64,000 nt of DNA from Nocardiopsis endophytica (GCF_027706725.1 NZ_JAQFWQ010000002.1:62001-126000); one strand, 5' to 3'. Shown: positions 42,926-53,202, counted from the first letter of the stretch. Notes: generated by a model not told the origin, from the sequence alone. Numbers and translations are program-made.

Positions 42926-44137
42926 ATGGAGTACAAGCAGTCGGGCAAGCTCGCCAACGTCTCCTACGAGATCCGCGGGCCGGTCATCGAGCAGGCCAAC
43001 GCCCTTGAGGAGGCCGGGCACAGCGTGCTGCGCCTGAACACGGGCAACCCGGCCCTGTTCGGGTTCGAGGCGCCCGACGCCCTCGTCCAGGACATCGTCC
43101 GGAACCTGGCGAACGCGCACGGGTACAGCGACGCGCGCGGCATCCTCCCCGCCCGCCGGGCCGTGGTCCAGCACTACGCCGCCCGCGGCTTCCCCGAGCT
43201 GGACGTCTCCGACGTCTACCTGGGCAACGGCATCTCCGAGCTGATCCAGATGGCCGTCCAGGCGCTGCTCGACGACGGCGACGAGGTCCTCATCCCCTCC
43301 CCCGACTTCCCCCTGTGGACCGCCGTCACCTCCCTGGCCGGGGGCACCCCGGTGCACTACGCCTGCGACGAGTCCGCCGACTGGCTGCCCGACCTGGACG
43401 ACATGGAGTCCAGGATCACCGACCGCACCCGCGCGGTCGTGGTGATCAACCCGAACAACCCCACCGGCGCGGTCTACCCCCGCGAGGTGGTCGAGCGCAT
43501 CTGCGACCTGGCCCGCCGCCGCAACCTGATCGTCTTCAGCGACGAGATCTACGACAAGATCCTCTACGACGGCGCCGAGCACCACAGCCCCGCCGCGCTC
43601 GCCCCCGACGTGCTGTGCCTGACCTTCAGCGGCCTGTCCAAGGCCTACCGGGTGGCCGGGTTCCGGTCCGGGTGGCTGGCGGTGACCGGCCCCAAGAAGC
43701 ACGCCCGCGACTACCTGGAGGGCCTGACCACGCTGGCCGGAATGCGGCTGTGCCCCAACGTCCCGGCGCAGTACGCGGTTCAGGCGGCCCTCGGCGGGCG
43801 GCAGAGCATCGAGGACCTGGTGCTGCCCGGCGGGCGCCTGCGCGAGAGCCGCGACCGGGCCTGGGAGCGCCTGAACGAGATCCCCGGCGTGTCCTGCGTG
43901 AAGCCGAAGGGCGCCCTGTACGCCTTCCCGCGCCTGGACCCGAAGGTGCACCCGGTCGCCGACGACGAGCGGTTCGTCCTGGACCTGCTGCTCCAGGAGA
44001 AGATCCACGTGGTGCAGGGCACCGGCTTCAACTGGCCGCGCCCCGACCACTTCCGCATCCTGACCCTGCCCCACCCCGACGACATCGACGCCGCCATCGG
44101 CCGCATCGGCAGGTTCCTGTCGGGCTACCGGCAGTAG
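42926..44137 (+). CDS. Alanine aminotransferase-like PLP enzyme (AlaA type)
   Basis: 403 aa, class I/II aminotransferase of fold type I. Key regions are NTGNPALFGF, GNGISELIQ, NPNNPTGAVYP, SDEIYDKILYDG and the PLP lysine in SGLSKAYRVAGFRSGW. The final region has FRILTLPHP, containing the arginine that binds the substrate carboxylate. Closest to AlaA, a glutamate-pyruvate transaminase. GGGGAGG lies 6 bp before the ATG. It is transcribed divergently from an HxlR regulator and followed by a 60-bp palindrome. Confidence 0.92.
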   Translation: MEYKQSGKLANVSYEIRGPVIEQANALEEAGHSVLRLNTGNPALFGFEAPDALVQDIVRNLANAHGYSDARGILPARRAVVQHYAARGFPELDVSDVYLGNGISELIQMAVQALLDDGDEVLIPSPDFPLWTAVTSLAGGTPVHYACDESADWLPDLDDMESRITDRTRAVVVINPNNPTGAVYPREVVERICDLARRRNLIVFSDEIYDKILYDGAEHHSPAALAPDVLCLTFSGLSKAYRVAGFRSGWLAVTGPKKHARDYLEGLTTLAGMRLCPNVPAQYAVQAALGGRQSIEDLVLPGGRLRESRDRAWERLNEIPGVSCVKPKGALYAFPRLDPKVHPVADDERFVLDLLLQEKIHVVQGTGFNWPRPDHFRILTLPHPDDIDAAIGRIGRFLSGYRQ

Positions 44138-44153
44138 GAGCACCCTTTCCCCG

Positions 44154-44213
44154 TTGATCTCGGGGATCTCGCCCCTAAAACCGCGCTTGTAGGGGCGTTT
44201 TTCCCGAGATCAA
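44154..44213. repeat. 60-bp palindromic element, copy B
   Basis: TTGATCTCGG begins and CCGAGATCAA ends the element; AAAACCG is at positions 24-30. With flanks the perfect arms reach 16 bp (44149-44218, CCCCGTTGATCTCGGG). Inner CCCCT/AGGGG pairs extend the stem. It is 16 bp after the aminotransferase stop, before a same-direction gene. Confidence 0.85.
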
Positions 44214-44327
44214 CGGGGAGGCCTTGGCGCGGGTGGGGGCGGGTCATACCAAGGAACGACACGGGGCGCCCCGATGCATGCCGCCGACCGACGCGGCGCG
44301 GCGCCCCCGCCCTCTAGCGTCGAAGAC

Positions 44328-45065
44328 ATGCACGTCAACGACGCATCCACGCCCGGTGGCGCCGCGGGGGGCGCCGCCGTGGTGGCCCACCCCGCCTGGC
44401 TCCGCCTGGCCCCGCCCTTCCTCGGGATCGGCGCGGGGCTCCTGGTCAAGTGGGCGGCCCAGTGGATCATCTCGCTGCCCTGGGCGCCCTTCCAGGGGCC
44501 GCTGGAGCTGCTGGAGTCCCTCCCCGAACCCGGGGCGACCATCGGGGCCGGGGTGCTCGGCGCGGTCGGCGGCCTCGTCCTGTCCTTCCTGATCGACCAC
44601 GACGCGCTCACCCTCGCCGTGCGCACCGACCGGGTGGAGCTCACCCGGCGCGGGCGGACCCGCGAACACGCGCGGGCCGACGTGGAGGGGGCCTTCACCG
44701 ACGGCCAGGGGATGACCGGCAAGCGGCTGGTCCTCCTCGGCCGCGACGGCCGCGTGCTGGAGCGCATGCCCTGCGACCTGAAGGAGGCGCGGGTCGCCGA
44801 GGCCTTCCGGGTGAACGGCTGGCCGTGGCTGGAGGCCGACCCCTACGCGGCGGAGTACCGGCGCTGGGTCGACGGGCTCCCGGAGCTGCCGCCCGCCGCA
44901 AACGCGCTGCTGCGCGCCCGCAAGGAGGCGCTGAAGGACGACGCGGAGGGCGACGACGCCGACGAGCTCCGGCGCGAGCTGGCCGAGCTCGGGGTGGTCG
45001 TGCGCGAGGACAAGGACCGGCAGTACTTCCGCATGGTCCCCGCGGAGGGCGTGGACGGGGCCTGA
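44328..45065 (+). CDS. YqeB-family membrane protein
   Basis: 245 aa from ATG at 44328. Two membrane segments lie near residues 25-45 and 60-80 (LRLAPPFLGIGAGLLVKWAA, then AGVLGAVGGLVLSFLI), with PWAPFQGPLELLESLPEPGAT between. The C-terminal cytoplasmic part, with ADPYAAEYRRWVDGLPELP and LGVVVREDKDRQYFRM, matches the Bacillus YqeB family. Function unknown. It runs tail-to-tail with pckG across a hairpin. Confidence 0.82.
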   Translation: MHVNDASTPGGAAGGAAVVAHPAWLRLAPPFLGIGAGLLVKWAAQWIISLPWAPFQGPLELLESLPEPGATIGAGVLGAVGGLVLSFLIDHDALTLAVRTDRVELTRRGRTREHARADVEGAFTDGQGMTGKRLVLLGRDGRVLERMPCDLKEARVAEAFRVNGWPWLEADPYAAEYRRWVDGLPELPPAANALLRARKEALKDDAEGDDADELRRELAELGVVVREDKDRQYFRMVPAEGVDGA

Positions 45066-45072
45066 CGCGGAC

Positions 45073-45107
45073 GCGGGGAGGCCCACCCCTGGTGGGGGCC
45101 TCCCCGC
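45073..45107. terminator. Bidirectional terminator between yqeB-like and pckG
   Basis: GCGGGGAGGCCCACC pairs with GGTGGGGGCCTCCCCGC apart from a 2-nt bulge. It sits 8 bp after the yqeB-like stop and 34 bp from the pckG stop. Confidence 0.7.
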
Positions 45108-45140
45108 CTCACTTGCGCCGGCCGGAGCCGGTCCGGCGTC

Positions 45141-46982
<1,842 letters not shown>

Positions 46983-47060
46983 AGCGGCTCCTTCTCGTCG
47001 TCTGGTCCGCATCATCGACGACGAGTGGTGTAACCGGCCAGTTGGTCTGGACAACAGGTT

Positions 47061-47075
47061 TAGACCGGTGGTCTA
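47061..47075. promoter_or_regulatory. Inverted repeat TAGACC-GGT-GGTCTA upstream of pckG
   Basis: Perfect 6-bp arms, 79 bp upstream of the pckG GTG. A related TTGGTC..GGACAA sits at 47042-47054. The GGTCTA/TAGACC half-sites resemble GntR-type operators, which is a guess. Confidence 0.45.
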
Positions 47076-47100
47076 TTTCTCGCCGTCGCCCCACGATAGA

Positions 47101-47139
47101 GCGCTGCGGACCGGGTGTCGCCCACCCGGTCCGCAGCGC
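47101..47139 (-). terminator. Terminator of the DUF1996 gene
   Basis: A perfect 17-bp stem (GCGCTGCGGACCGGGTG and its complement) with a 5-nt loop TCGCC, 17 bp past the DUF1996 stop. It insulates pckG from upstream transcription. Confidence 0.8.
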
Positions 47140-47155
47140 GTGTCGCGTCGCCCCC

Positions 47156-48250
47156 TCAGCAGGAGCGACCGGCGTTGATGCAGGTCACCGCCGTCTCCAT
47201 GAGACCGTCCGGCATCACGTTGATGAAGTCGGAGTGATCCGTCACAGCCGCGTGCCCCTCTTCGGGGAAACCGTCGACGGCGAAGGCGGGGCCCTCGGGC
47301 ACCTCGTAGACCAGGGTCTGCCGCAGCTGGGGGACGGGACGCGTGCCGTCGGGGCAGGCGCCCGTCTCCGGGTCGGGGAAGACGATGTGCGAGCGGTTGT
47401 CCTCGCTCACCGTGTTGCGCCCGTCCCAGCAACTCGGGAAGTCCATGATCCTCGTCACATCGCTGCCGTCGGGGCACAGGGGGTACCGGTCGGTGGAGAT
47501 CCGGTCCTCGAACCCGGTGCAGGTCCACTGGGCGTTGGCGTTCTCCCCGCCGCTGGTGGCGGCGCGCGCGTTGCCGGTGATGGCCTGCAGGAAGCGCGGC
47601 ATGGGGACCACCTCGTCGACCGCGTTGCCGCGGAACTCGATGGTGGCGCTCACGGGGGTGAGGATCCGGCCGACGTTGCCGTCCAGGCCGCCGCCGGGTG
47701 CGCCGGCGTCCGCGCCCTCCCGGGTGATGTCGCGCAGCACCGGCCAGTAGTGCATGGACCGGTCGCCGTCGGCGCAGCTGGTGTCGCCCTCGGCCAGAAT
47801 CGCGTTGTTGGCCTCGACGTCGTCGGTGAACCGGTTGACGTCCTGGTTGCCGACGTAGTCGTGGGTGTGCTGGGCGCCGGTGGGCACCCCGGGGGCGACG
47901 ATCACGTTCTCGGAGTTGAACAGTCCGTTCTCGTTGCGGCCGCACTCGGCGCGGTAGACGCCGTCGGCGCCGCCCGCGTCGCCGGGCTGCGGTCCGGGCG
48001 GCGCCGGAGGGACCTCGCGGATGTCGACGAAGTCCTCGGGGCCGGGGGCCGACCCGGGTGGGCCGTCGCCGCCGCCGTCACCGTTCGGGCCGCTCCCGTC
48101 TTCGTAGCCGTCGACCGGGACGGCGGTGGGGGGCGCCGCGGTCGCCGCGACGAGCGCGGCCGTCGCGAGGGCGCCCGCCGCGGCGAGGGCGGCCAGGAGC
48201 GCGGGGGTCCGGCTCCGGCGGGGGCTGCGGGGTCTGCGGGGGTTCGTCAT
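47156..48250 (-). CDS. Secreted or membrane-anchored DUF1996 protein
   Basis: 364 aa. An N-terminal basic stretch and hydrophobic segment (residues about 17-40) act as a signal or anchor. The DUF1996 domain follows: AECGRNENGLFNSENVIVAPG, AQHTHDYVGNQ, MHYWPVL and LCPDGSDVTRIMDFPSCWDGRN, with a final VTCINAGRSC. DUF1996 proteins are extracytoplasmic in actinomycetes and fungi, and may act on polysaccharides, but no activity is established. It is followed by a strong terminator. Confidence 0.88.
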   Translation of the reverse strand: MTNPRRPRSPRRSRTPALLAALAAAGALATAALVAATAAPPTAVPVDGYEDGSGPNGDGGGDGPPGSAPGPEDFVDIREVPPAPPGPQPGDAGGADGVYRAECGRNENGLFNSENVIVAPGVPTGAQHTHDYVGNQDVNRFTDDVEANNAILAEGDTSCADGDRSMHYWPVLRDITREGADAGAPGGGLDGNVGRILTPVSATIEFRGNAVDEVVPMPRFLQAITGNARAATSGGENANAQWTCTGFEDRISTDRYPLCPDGSDVTRIMDFPSCWDGRNTVSEDNRSHIVFPDPETGACPDGTRPVPQLRQTLVYEVPEGPAFAVDGFPEEGHAAVTDHSDFINVMPDGLMETAVTCINAGRSC

Positions 48251-48326
48251 CGTCGTGCCTTCCGTCTTCCGTCGTGCGTGGGGGTGGACGGGCGGGCGCC
48301 GCTGCGGCGCCCGGGGCGCGCCGGGG

Positions 48327-49022
48327 TCAGCCCCGGCGGCGTTCGGGAGGCGGCGGCTCGGGGAGCCGCTCGAAGTCCACCAGGCCGGTGCTCTCCAGCA
48401 GCGTGATGTGCTTGAGCACCATGAACATGGCGTGCTGGACGAAGGAGCGGACGAGGCTGTTGCGGGTACCGGCGCGCACCTCGGCCAGCACCTGGATCAC
48501 CTCGCCGTGGGCGAACCGCAGGCGGTTCACCGCCGTGCGGTCGTAGGCGTCGCCGGAGAGCCCGGCGAGCTCGTCCATCCAGTCCTGCTGCTGGGCGCTG
48601 GGCATGCTGGGCAGTTCGACCTCCAGCTCGCGGGCGACCTCCCGGACCTGCTCGTCCATCAGGGCGTGGTCGTCGGCGAGGATGCCGCCGACCTCGCGGA
48701 CGCGGTCGCTGCGGGCGCGCTCCTCGGCCTGCTGGCCGGTGGGGATCTCCCACAGGTTGGCCTGGCGGACCTTGGCCAGCGCGTCCCGGTCGGCCGGGCC
48801 GAGGGGGCCGTGGTCGGTCATCTCCCACTCGCGCCAGAAGACGCCGGCGGCGGACATGGAGCCGTGGGGGACCACCATGAACACCGTGATCGCGGAGACG
48901 ACCAGGAACGCGGCCACCCCGGCGAACTCGATCGCACCGAGGGAGGACAGGGGCCGCATCCCGAGGCGGCGGCGCCCGCGCCCGGGGGACGGGTCAGTAC
49001 CCGTATCCGCCGTCGTCGCCAT
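48327..49022 (-). CDS. DUF4142 ferritin-like membrane-anchored protein
   Basis: 231 aa. One membrane segment (IEFAGVAAFLVVSAITVFMVV, about residues 30-50) precedes the extracytoplasmic DUF4142 domain, a four-helix bundle with conserved GPLGPADRDALAKVRQANLWE, ADDHALMDEQV and MVLKHITLL. It begins 29 bp inside the end of the upstream lipoprotein gene, so the two are coupled. The presumed relation to ferritin folds is a family inference. Confidence 0.83.
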   Translation of the reverse strand: MATTADTGTDPSPGRGRRRLGMRPLSSLGAIEFAGVAAFLVVSAITVFMVVPHGSMSAAGVFWREWEMTDHGPLGPADRDALAKVRQANLWEIPTGQQAEERARSDRVREVGGILADDHALMDEQVREVARELEVELPSMPSAQQQDWMDELAGLSGDAYDRTAVNRLRFAHGEVIQVLAEVRAGTRNSLVRSFVQHAMFMVLKHITLLESTGLVDFERLPEPPPPERRRG

Positions 49023-49641
49023 ATCCGGATCCGCCTCCGTAGCCGTCGGAGTCCTCGGACGCGCCGCCGCCGTCGGAGCCCTCGGTGTCCTCGGTGTCCT
49101 CAGCGCCGCCGGAGTCCCCGGAGCCCTCCGAGTCCGCCACGGCCTCCGCGGCCTTGCCCCCGTCGGGCGCCACGGCGTACCAGAGGCCGCCCACGCCCTC
49201 GCCGTTCACGTCGCCGGGCTCCACGTCGCCCGCGTACCGGTACAGGGGGCGCCCGCCGAGGGTGACCTGGCTCTCCCCCTCCTCTCGGTCGAGGCTGCCG
49301 ACCAGGTCGGCGTCGATGCCCTCGGGCTCGCCGCCGCCCTCGTCCAGCGCCGGGGGCCACTGCTTCGCGCAGTCCCCGGTGCACGAGGAGGCGGCCGGCT
49401 CGGTGCCGTCCGGGGTGTACATGTAGAGCGTGTAGCCGTCGGCGTCGGTGACCACCTCGCCGACGCCGGTTCCCTCGCGCACCGCCAGCGCCCCGTCGGG
49501 GGCGTCCGGGGAGGACTCGGCCTCCCCTTCGGCGGGCGCCGCGTCGTACTCGGGCATCTCGGCCTGGCCGCCGCATCCGGCGGCGAGCAGCGCCGCCGCC
49601 CCGCCGGCCAGGGCCAGTGCGGTCGTTCCGGGTGCCTTCAC
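48994..49641 (-). CDS. Lipoprotein_15 (secreted repeat) surface lipoprotein
   Basis: 215 aa from GTG at 49641, with GGAGGG 3 bp upstream. Lipobox LLAAGC. Two copies of the Lipoprotein_15 (PF03640) repeat are visible: GEVVTDADGYTLYMYTPDG with a CTGDCAKQWPP pair, and VTLGGRPLYRYAGDVEPGDVNGEGVGGLWYAVAPDG. The C-terminal tail is Gly/Ser/Asp/Tyr-rich. The function of PF03640 is not established. It is divergent from the ferric-reductase-like gene 187 bp away. Confidence 0.88.
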   Translation of the reverse strand: MKAPGTTALALAGGAAALLAAGCGGQAEMPEYDAAPAEGEAESSPDAPDGALAVREGTGVGEVVTDADGYTLYMYTPDGTEPAASSCTGDCAKQWPPALDEGGGEPEGIDADLVGSLDREEGESQVTLGGRPLYRYAGDVEPGDVNGEGVGGLWYAVAPDGGKAAEAVADSEGSGDSGGAEDTEDTEGSDGGGASEDSDGYGGGSGYGDDGGYGY

Positions 49642-49828
49642 GGTCCCTCCATCGGGTCCACGGTCATCGACCGCCACAGTTTCCCACCTGTTTCACGGCC
49701 GTTATCGCCTAGAGATACGCACGACGGGCGCCACCGGTTCACCACATAAGCGATTTTCTTGATTCCGCCCACATGCGCACCGCGCGTGCTATGTTCTGGT
49801 GCCCACCCGTGCCAGGTGGAGGCGGATA

Positions 49829-50704
49829 ATGCCCGACAGAACCGTCGTACAGAGGCTTGAACAGGCTCTGACCTCGATCGATATCACCTTCAAGGCGCGG
49901 CGGCGGCCATTGGCCGCCCACGCCTTCCTCCTAATCGGACTAGTTATATCGAACACCGTCCTCGCCGTTGCGGCGCCGCGCCAATTGGATTTCCTGCGCG
50001 CGTTCCAGGATTTCCTCTGGGCGGCGTCGGGGGTGCTGGCGCTGCTCGGGCTGACCGCCGCGACGGTCTGCGGGCTGCTGGCCACCGACCGGATCGTGCT
50101 GGACGTGCGGCGCCGGGTGCTGCTGCAGGCGGCGCACCGCTCGGTGGCGGTGGCGGCGCTGGGGTTCCTCTTCGCGCATGTGGCCCTGCAGGTGGCGTTC
50201 GGCAGGGTGGCCGCCCACCAGGCGGTGCTGCCGTTCGGGGCGGACGCGGCCGTGGCCTTCGGCGCGTTCTCCACCGACCTGCTGCTGGTCATCGTCGTGA
50301 CCGGGCTGCTGCGGCGCCGCTTCACCGGGGGCGGCCGCCCCCGGCTGTGGCGGGCCGTGCACGCGGCCGCCTACCTGTGCTGGCCGCTGGCGATCGTGCA
50401 CGGGCTCACCGCCGGGCGCGAGCCCGCCGGGTGGGTGGTGGCGGGGTACGCGCTGTGCCTGGCCGCCGTGGGGCTGGCCCTGGCCGCCCGGCTGCTGGTC
50501 GCCGCCGGGCCCGAGCGGGGCCGCGCCGACGCCGAGCGGCGGGTGACCGTGGTCCGCTCCGGCGATCGGGACGGCGCCCCGGACGGCGCCTTCCCGCCCC
50601 TGGGCGGCCGCTCCCCGCAGGGGCGCCCGGCCGACCCGCGGGACGGCGACGGGCTCGCCGAGGACCTGGAGTTCTGGGCCTCCATCCGGGAGGGGCGGCG
50701 GTGA
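49829..50704 (+). CDS. Ferric-reductase-like transmembrane di-heme protein
   Basis: 291 aa from ATG at 49829 with AGGTGGAGG upstream. Six hydrophobic segments. Two helices carry spaced His pairs matching bis-heme ferric reductase/NOX proteins: H-x13-H (HRSVAVAALGFLFAH) and H-x12-H (HAAAYLCWPLAIVH). It lacks the usual C-terminal FAD/NAD-binding domain; instead the last 60 residues are a polar tail. The next gene, overlapping by GTGA, encodes a NuoF-like/ferredoxin protein that could supply the electrons. Confidence 0.87.
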   Translation: MPDRTVVQRLEQALTSIDITFKARRRPLAAHAFLLIGLVISNTVLAVAAPRQLDFLRAFQDFLWAASGVLALLGLTAATVCGLLATDRIVLDVRRRVLLQAAHRSVAVAALGFLFAHVALQVAFGRVAAHQAVLPFGADAAVAFGAFSTDLLLVIVVTGLLRRRFTGGGRPRLWRAVHAAAYLCWPLAIVHGLTAGREPAGWVVAGYALCLAAVGLALAARLLVAAGPERGRADAERRVTVVRSGDRDGAPDGAFPPLGGRSPQGRPADPRDGDGLAEDLEFWASIREGRR

Positions 50705-52188
50705 GCGCGGCGGCGGACGCCCCGACCGCCGTGCGCACGCTCGGCCCGGCGCGGCTGACGGCCGGGCTGGAGGGCGGGGCCCGCCTCGCCCTGGACGGCC
50801 ACCGCGCCCTGCACCCGGCGCCGCCCCGGCTGCGCCCCGACGACCTGGTGGCCCTGGCGGGCCTGGGCGAGCTGCGCGGCCGGGGCGGAGCGCACTTCCC
50901 GTTCGCCCGCAAGGTCGCCGCCGTGCTGCGCGCGTGCGGACGGCGCGGGTGCCCGGCCCGGGTGGTCGTCAACGCCACCGAGGGCGAGCCGGGCAGCCGC
51001 AAGGACCGCACTCTGCTGGAGCGCGCCCCGCACCTCGTGCTGGACGGCGCGGAGCTGGCCGCCTCCGCCCTGGACGCCCACGAGGTGGTGGTCGGCACCG
51101 CGGGCGGGGGCGGGGCCGAGCGGTCGCTGCTCGACGCGATCGCCGAACGCGGGCCGGGCCCGTCCGTGCGGGTGGTGCGCCTCCCCGAGCGGTTCCTGTC
51201 CGGTGAGGGCGGGGCGCTGGTGCGCGGCATCAACGGGAGCAGGCCCGTCCCGCCCGGAGTGAAGCAGCGCGCCAGCGACGCCGGCGTGGACGGGCTGCCG
51301 ACGCTGCTGTCCAACGCCGAGCCCTACGCCCAGCGCGCGGTTGTCGCGGCCCTGGGGGCGGACCGGTTCGGCGTCGTCGGCGCGCCCGGGGAACCGGGGT
51401 CGCTGCTCCTCACCGTGGGAGGGGCGGCCCGCTCCCCCGCCGTCGTGGAGGCCCCCTTCGGCACGCCCTTGGGCGAGGTGCTGGAGGCGTGCGGGGCCGA
51501 CCCGGGGCGGGGCGTGCTCGTGGGCGGCTACCACGGGGCGTGGCTGGCGCCCGGGGACGCCGCGGGGGCCGTGCTCTCGCGCGCGGGGATGGAGGCGCGG
51601 GGCGGGGCGCTCGGGGCGGGGATCGTGCTGCCCGTCGGCCCGGACGCCTGCCCGCTGGACGAGACGGCCCGTGTGCTGCGCTACCTGGCCGAGGAGAACG
51701 CGCGCCAGTGCGGTCCGTGCGCGCGCGGGCTGCCGCGGCTGGCCGGCGCCTTCGGCGACCTGGCCGCGGGAGAGGGGACGCCCGAAGCGGTCGCCGAGGC
51801 CGCGTCCATCGGGGCGGGCCGGGGCGCGTGCGCCCACCCGGACGGCGCGGCGCGGCTGGCGGCGTCGGCGCTGGAGGCCTTCCGCGACGACATCGCGGTC
51901 CACGCCGTGGCCGGGTCGTGCCGGCCCCGTGTGCGGGAGGTGCTACCGCTGCCCGGGGAGGCCGCCGCCGCGCGGTCGCGGCTGACCGTGGACTGGTCGC
52001 GGTGCGACGCCCATGGGCTGTGCGCGCACCTGGCCCCGGCGCTGATCCGGCTGGACCGGCACGGCTATCCGGAGGCGCCGGAGGTCGCCGTCCCCGAACG
52101 CCTGCTGGACGAGGCGGGCAAGGCCGTGGACATGTGCCCGGCGCTGGCGCTGAGGCTGTCGCCGCCTAGAGTGTCGCCATGGAGATGA
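50701..52188 (+). CDS. NuoF-like FMN/Fe-S protein fused to a 3Fe-4S ferredoxin
   Basis: 495 aa. The N-terminal part resembles NADH-dehydrogenase subunit F: GRGGAHFPFARK (about 60-71) and VVVNATEGEPGSRKDRTLLERAPH in the FMN/NADH site. A SLBB-like segment follows, then a 4Fe-4S region with C337-G-P-C340 and GAC377, with C407 nearby. The C-terminus is a ferredoxin with RC435-x5-C441 and DMC479P, the 3Fe-4S type. It probably oxidises NAD(P)H and passes electrons to the neighbouring membrane cytochrome. GTG at 50701 overlaps the cytochrome stop. Confidence 0.88.
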   Translation: MSAAADAPTAVRTLGPARLTAGLEGGARLALDGHRALHPAPPRLRPDDLVALAGLGELRGRGGAHFPFARKVAAVLRACGRRGCPARVVVNATEGEPGSRKDRTLLERAPHLVLDGAELAASALDAHEVVVGTAGGGGAERSLLDAIAERGPGPSVRVVRLPERFLSGEGGALVRGINGSRPVPPGVKQRASDAGVDGLPTLLSNAEPYAQRAVVAALGADRFGVVGAPGEPGSLLLTVGGAARSPAVVEAPFGTPLGEVLEACGADPGRGVLVGGYHGAWLAPGDAAGAVLSRAGMEARGGALGAGIVLPVGPDACPLDETARVLRYLAEENARQCGPCARGLPRLAGAFGDLAAGEGTPEAVAEAASIGAGRGACAHPDGAARLAASALEAFRDDIAVHAVAGSCRPRVREVLPLPGEAAAARSRLTVDWSRCDAHGLCAHLAPALIRLDRHGYPEAPEVAVPERLLDEAGKAVDMCPALALRLSPPRVSPWR

Positions 52189-52574
52189 GCCTGGACCACA
52201 TCAGCGTCATCGTCGACGAGTACGACCCGGCGATCGAGTTCTTCACCAAGGCCCTGGGGTTCGAGCTGGTCGAGGACTCCCCGGCGCTGACGTCGGCCGA
52301 GGGGCGGCCGAAGCGGTGGGTCGTCGTGCGTCCCCCCGGCGGGGGCACGGGGCTCCTCCTCGCGCGCGCCGACGGGGAGCGCCAGACCGCCGCCGTGGGC
52401 GACCAGTGGGCGGGACGCGTGGGGCTCTTCCTGCGTGTGGACGACTTCGACGGTGCCTACGCGCGCATGGTGGAGGCCGGGGTGCGCTTCGTCAGCGAGC
52501 CGCGCAGCGAGCCCTACGGGCGGGTGGCGGTGTTCCTCGACATCGCGGGCAACCGCTGGGACCTGCTGGGCTGA
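52179..52574 (+). CDS. VOC (glyoxalase/bleomycin-resistance) family protein
   Basis: 131 aa. The vicinal-oxygen-chelate fold with paired beta-alpha-beta-beta-beta modules: SLDHISVIVDEYDPAIEFFTKALGFEL and FLRVDDFDGAYARMVEAGVRFVSEP, ending VAVFLDIAGNRWDLLG. His in the first strand and Glu/Asp positions may bind metal. The substrate is unknown. The ATG overlaps the NuoF-like gene by 10 bp. Confidence 0.88.
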   Translation: MEMSLDHISVIVDEYDPAIEFFTKALGFELVEDSPALTSAEGRPKRWVVVRPPGGGTGLLLARADGERQTAAVGDQWAGRVGLFLRVDDFDGAYARMVEAGVRFVSEPRSEPYGRVAVFLDIAGNRWDLLG

Positions 52575-52597
52575 GCAGTGCCCCGGCCAGATCCTTG

Positions 52598-52657
52598 TTG
52601 ATCTCGGGGAAAACGACGCTAAAACCGCGGTTTTAGGGGCGCTTCTCCCGAGATCAA
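52598..52657. repeat. 60-bp palindromic element, copy C
   Basis: TTGATCTCGG at one end and CCGAGATCAA at the other, with AAAACCG at positions 24-30 and a near-perfect central CTAAAACCGCGGTTTTAG hairpin. It lies between convergent VOC and sigma-factor genes. The TGA of the sigma gene is made from its right terminus. Confidence 0.87.
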
Positions 52658-53202
52658 CGCCGGAGAGCGTCGCGCAGGGCGCGCAGGCCGTAGTGGAGCC
52701 GGGACTTCACCGTGCCCGGCGGGACGCCCAGTTCCTCGGCGGCCTCGCCCACCGAACGGTCCCGCAGGTAGACGAGCACGAGCGCCTCGCGGTGGTGGTC
52801 GGCCAGCCCCGGGAGCACCTGGGCGAGCACGAGGGCGGACAGGGTCGGCTCGGAGGCGTCCGGCACCGCCGGGTCCTCGCCGCGCCCGGCCTCGACCTCC
52901 ACCGGGCGGGTGCCGCGCTGGCGGCGGTCGTCGATGACGATGCGGCGGGACACGGTCATCATCCACGCCCACAGCTCGCCGCGCTCCCTGCTCAGGCCGT
53001 CGGCGCGGCGCCAGGCGCGCAGCGCGGCCTCCTGGAAGACGTCCTCGGCCCACTGCTCGTCGCCGCCGGTCAGCAGGCGCACGTTTCGCAGCAGGGGGGC
53101 GCGGAACTCCCGGTAGAGCAGTGCGACGAGCTCGTCGCCGCGGCCGCCGGCCGCCGGTCCGTCCGCGCCCGCCCCGCCCCCGGGTCCGGCGGATCCGCGC
53201 AC
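52654..53202 (-). CDS. ECF-type RNA polymerase sigma factor
   Basis: 182 aa. Region 2 (LVALLYREFRAPLLRNVRLLTGGDEQWAEDVFQEAALRAWRR, in parts, through VSRRIVIDDRRQRG) and region 4 (VLPGLADHHREALVLVYLRDRSVGEAAEELGVPPGTVKSRLHYGLRALRDAL, in parts) are both complete. It resembles the SigK/SigL-like groups of ECF factors. Those are usually followed by an anti-sigma gene; here the next gene is convergent and no anti-sigma is seen. The stop codon lies in the 60-bp palindrome. Confidence 0.93.
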   Translation of the reverse strand: MRGSAGPGGGAGADGPAAGGRGDELVALLYREFRAPLLRNVRLLTGGDEQWAEDVFQEAALRAWRRADGLSRERGELWAWMMTVSRRIVIDDRRQRGTRPVEVEAGRGEDPAVPDASEPTLSALVLAQVLPGLADHHREALVLVYLRDRSVGEAAEELGVPPGTVKSRLHYGLRALRDALRR

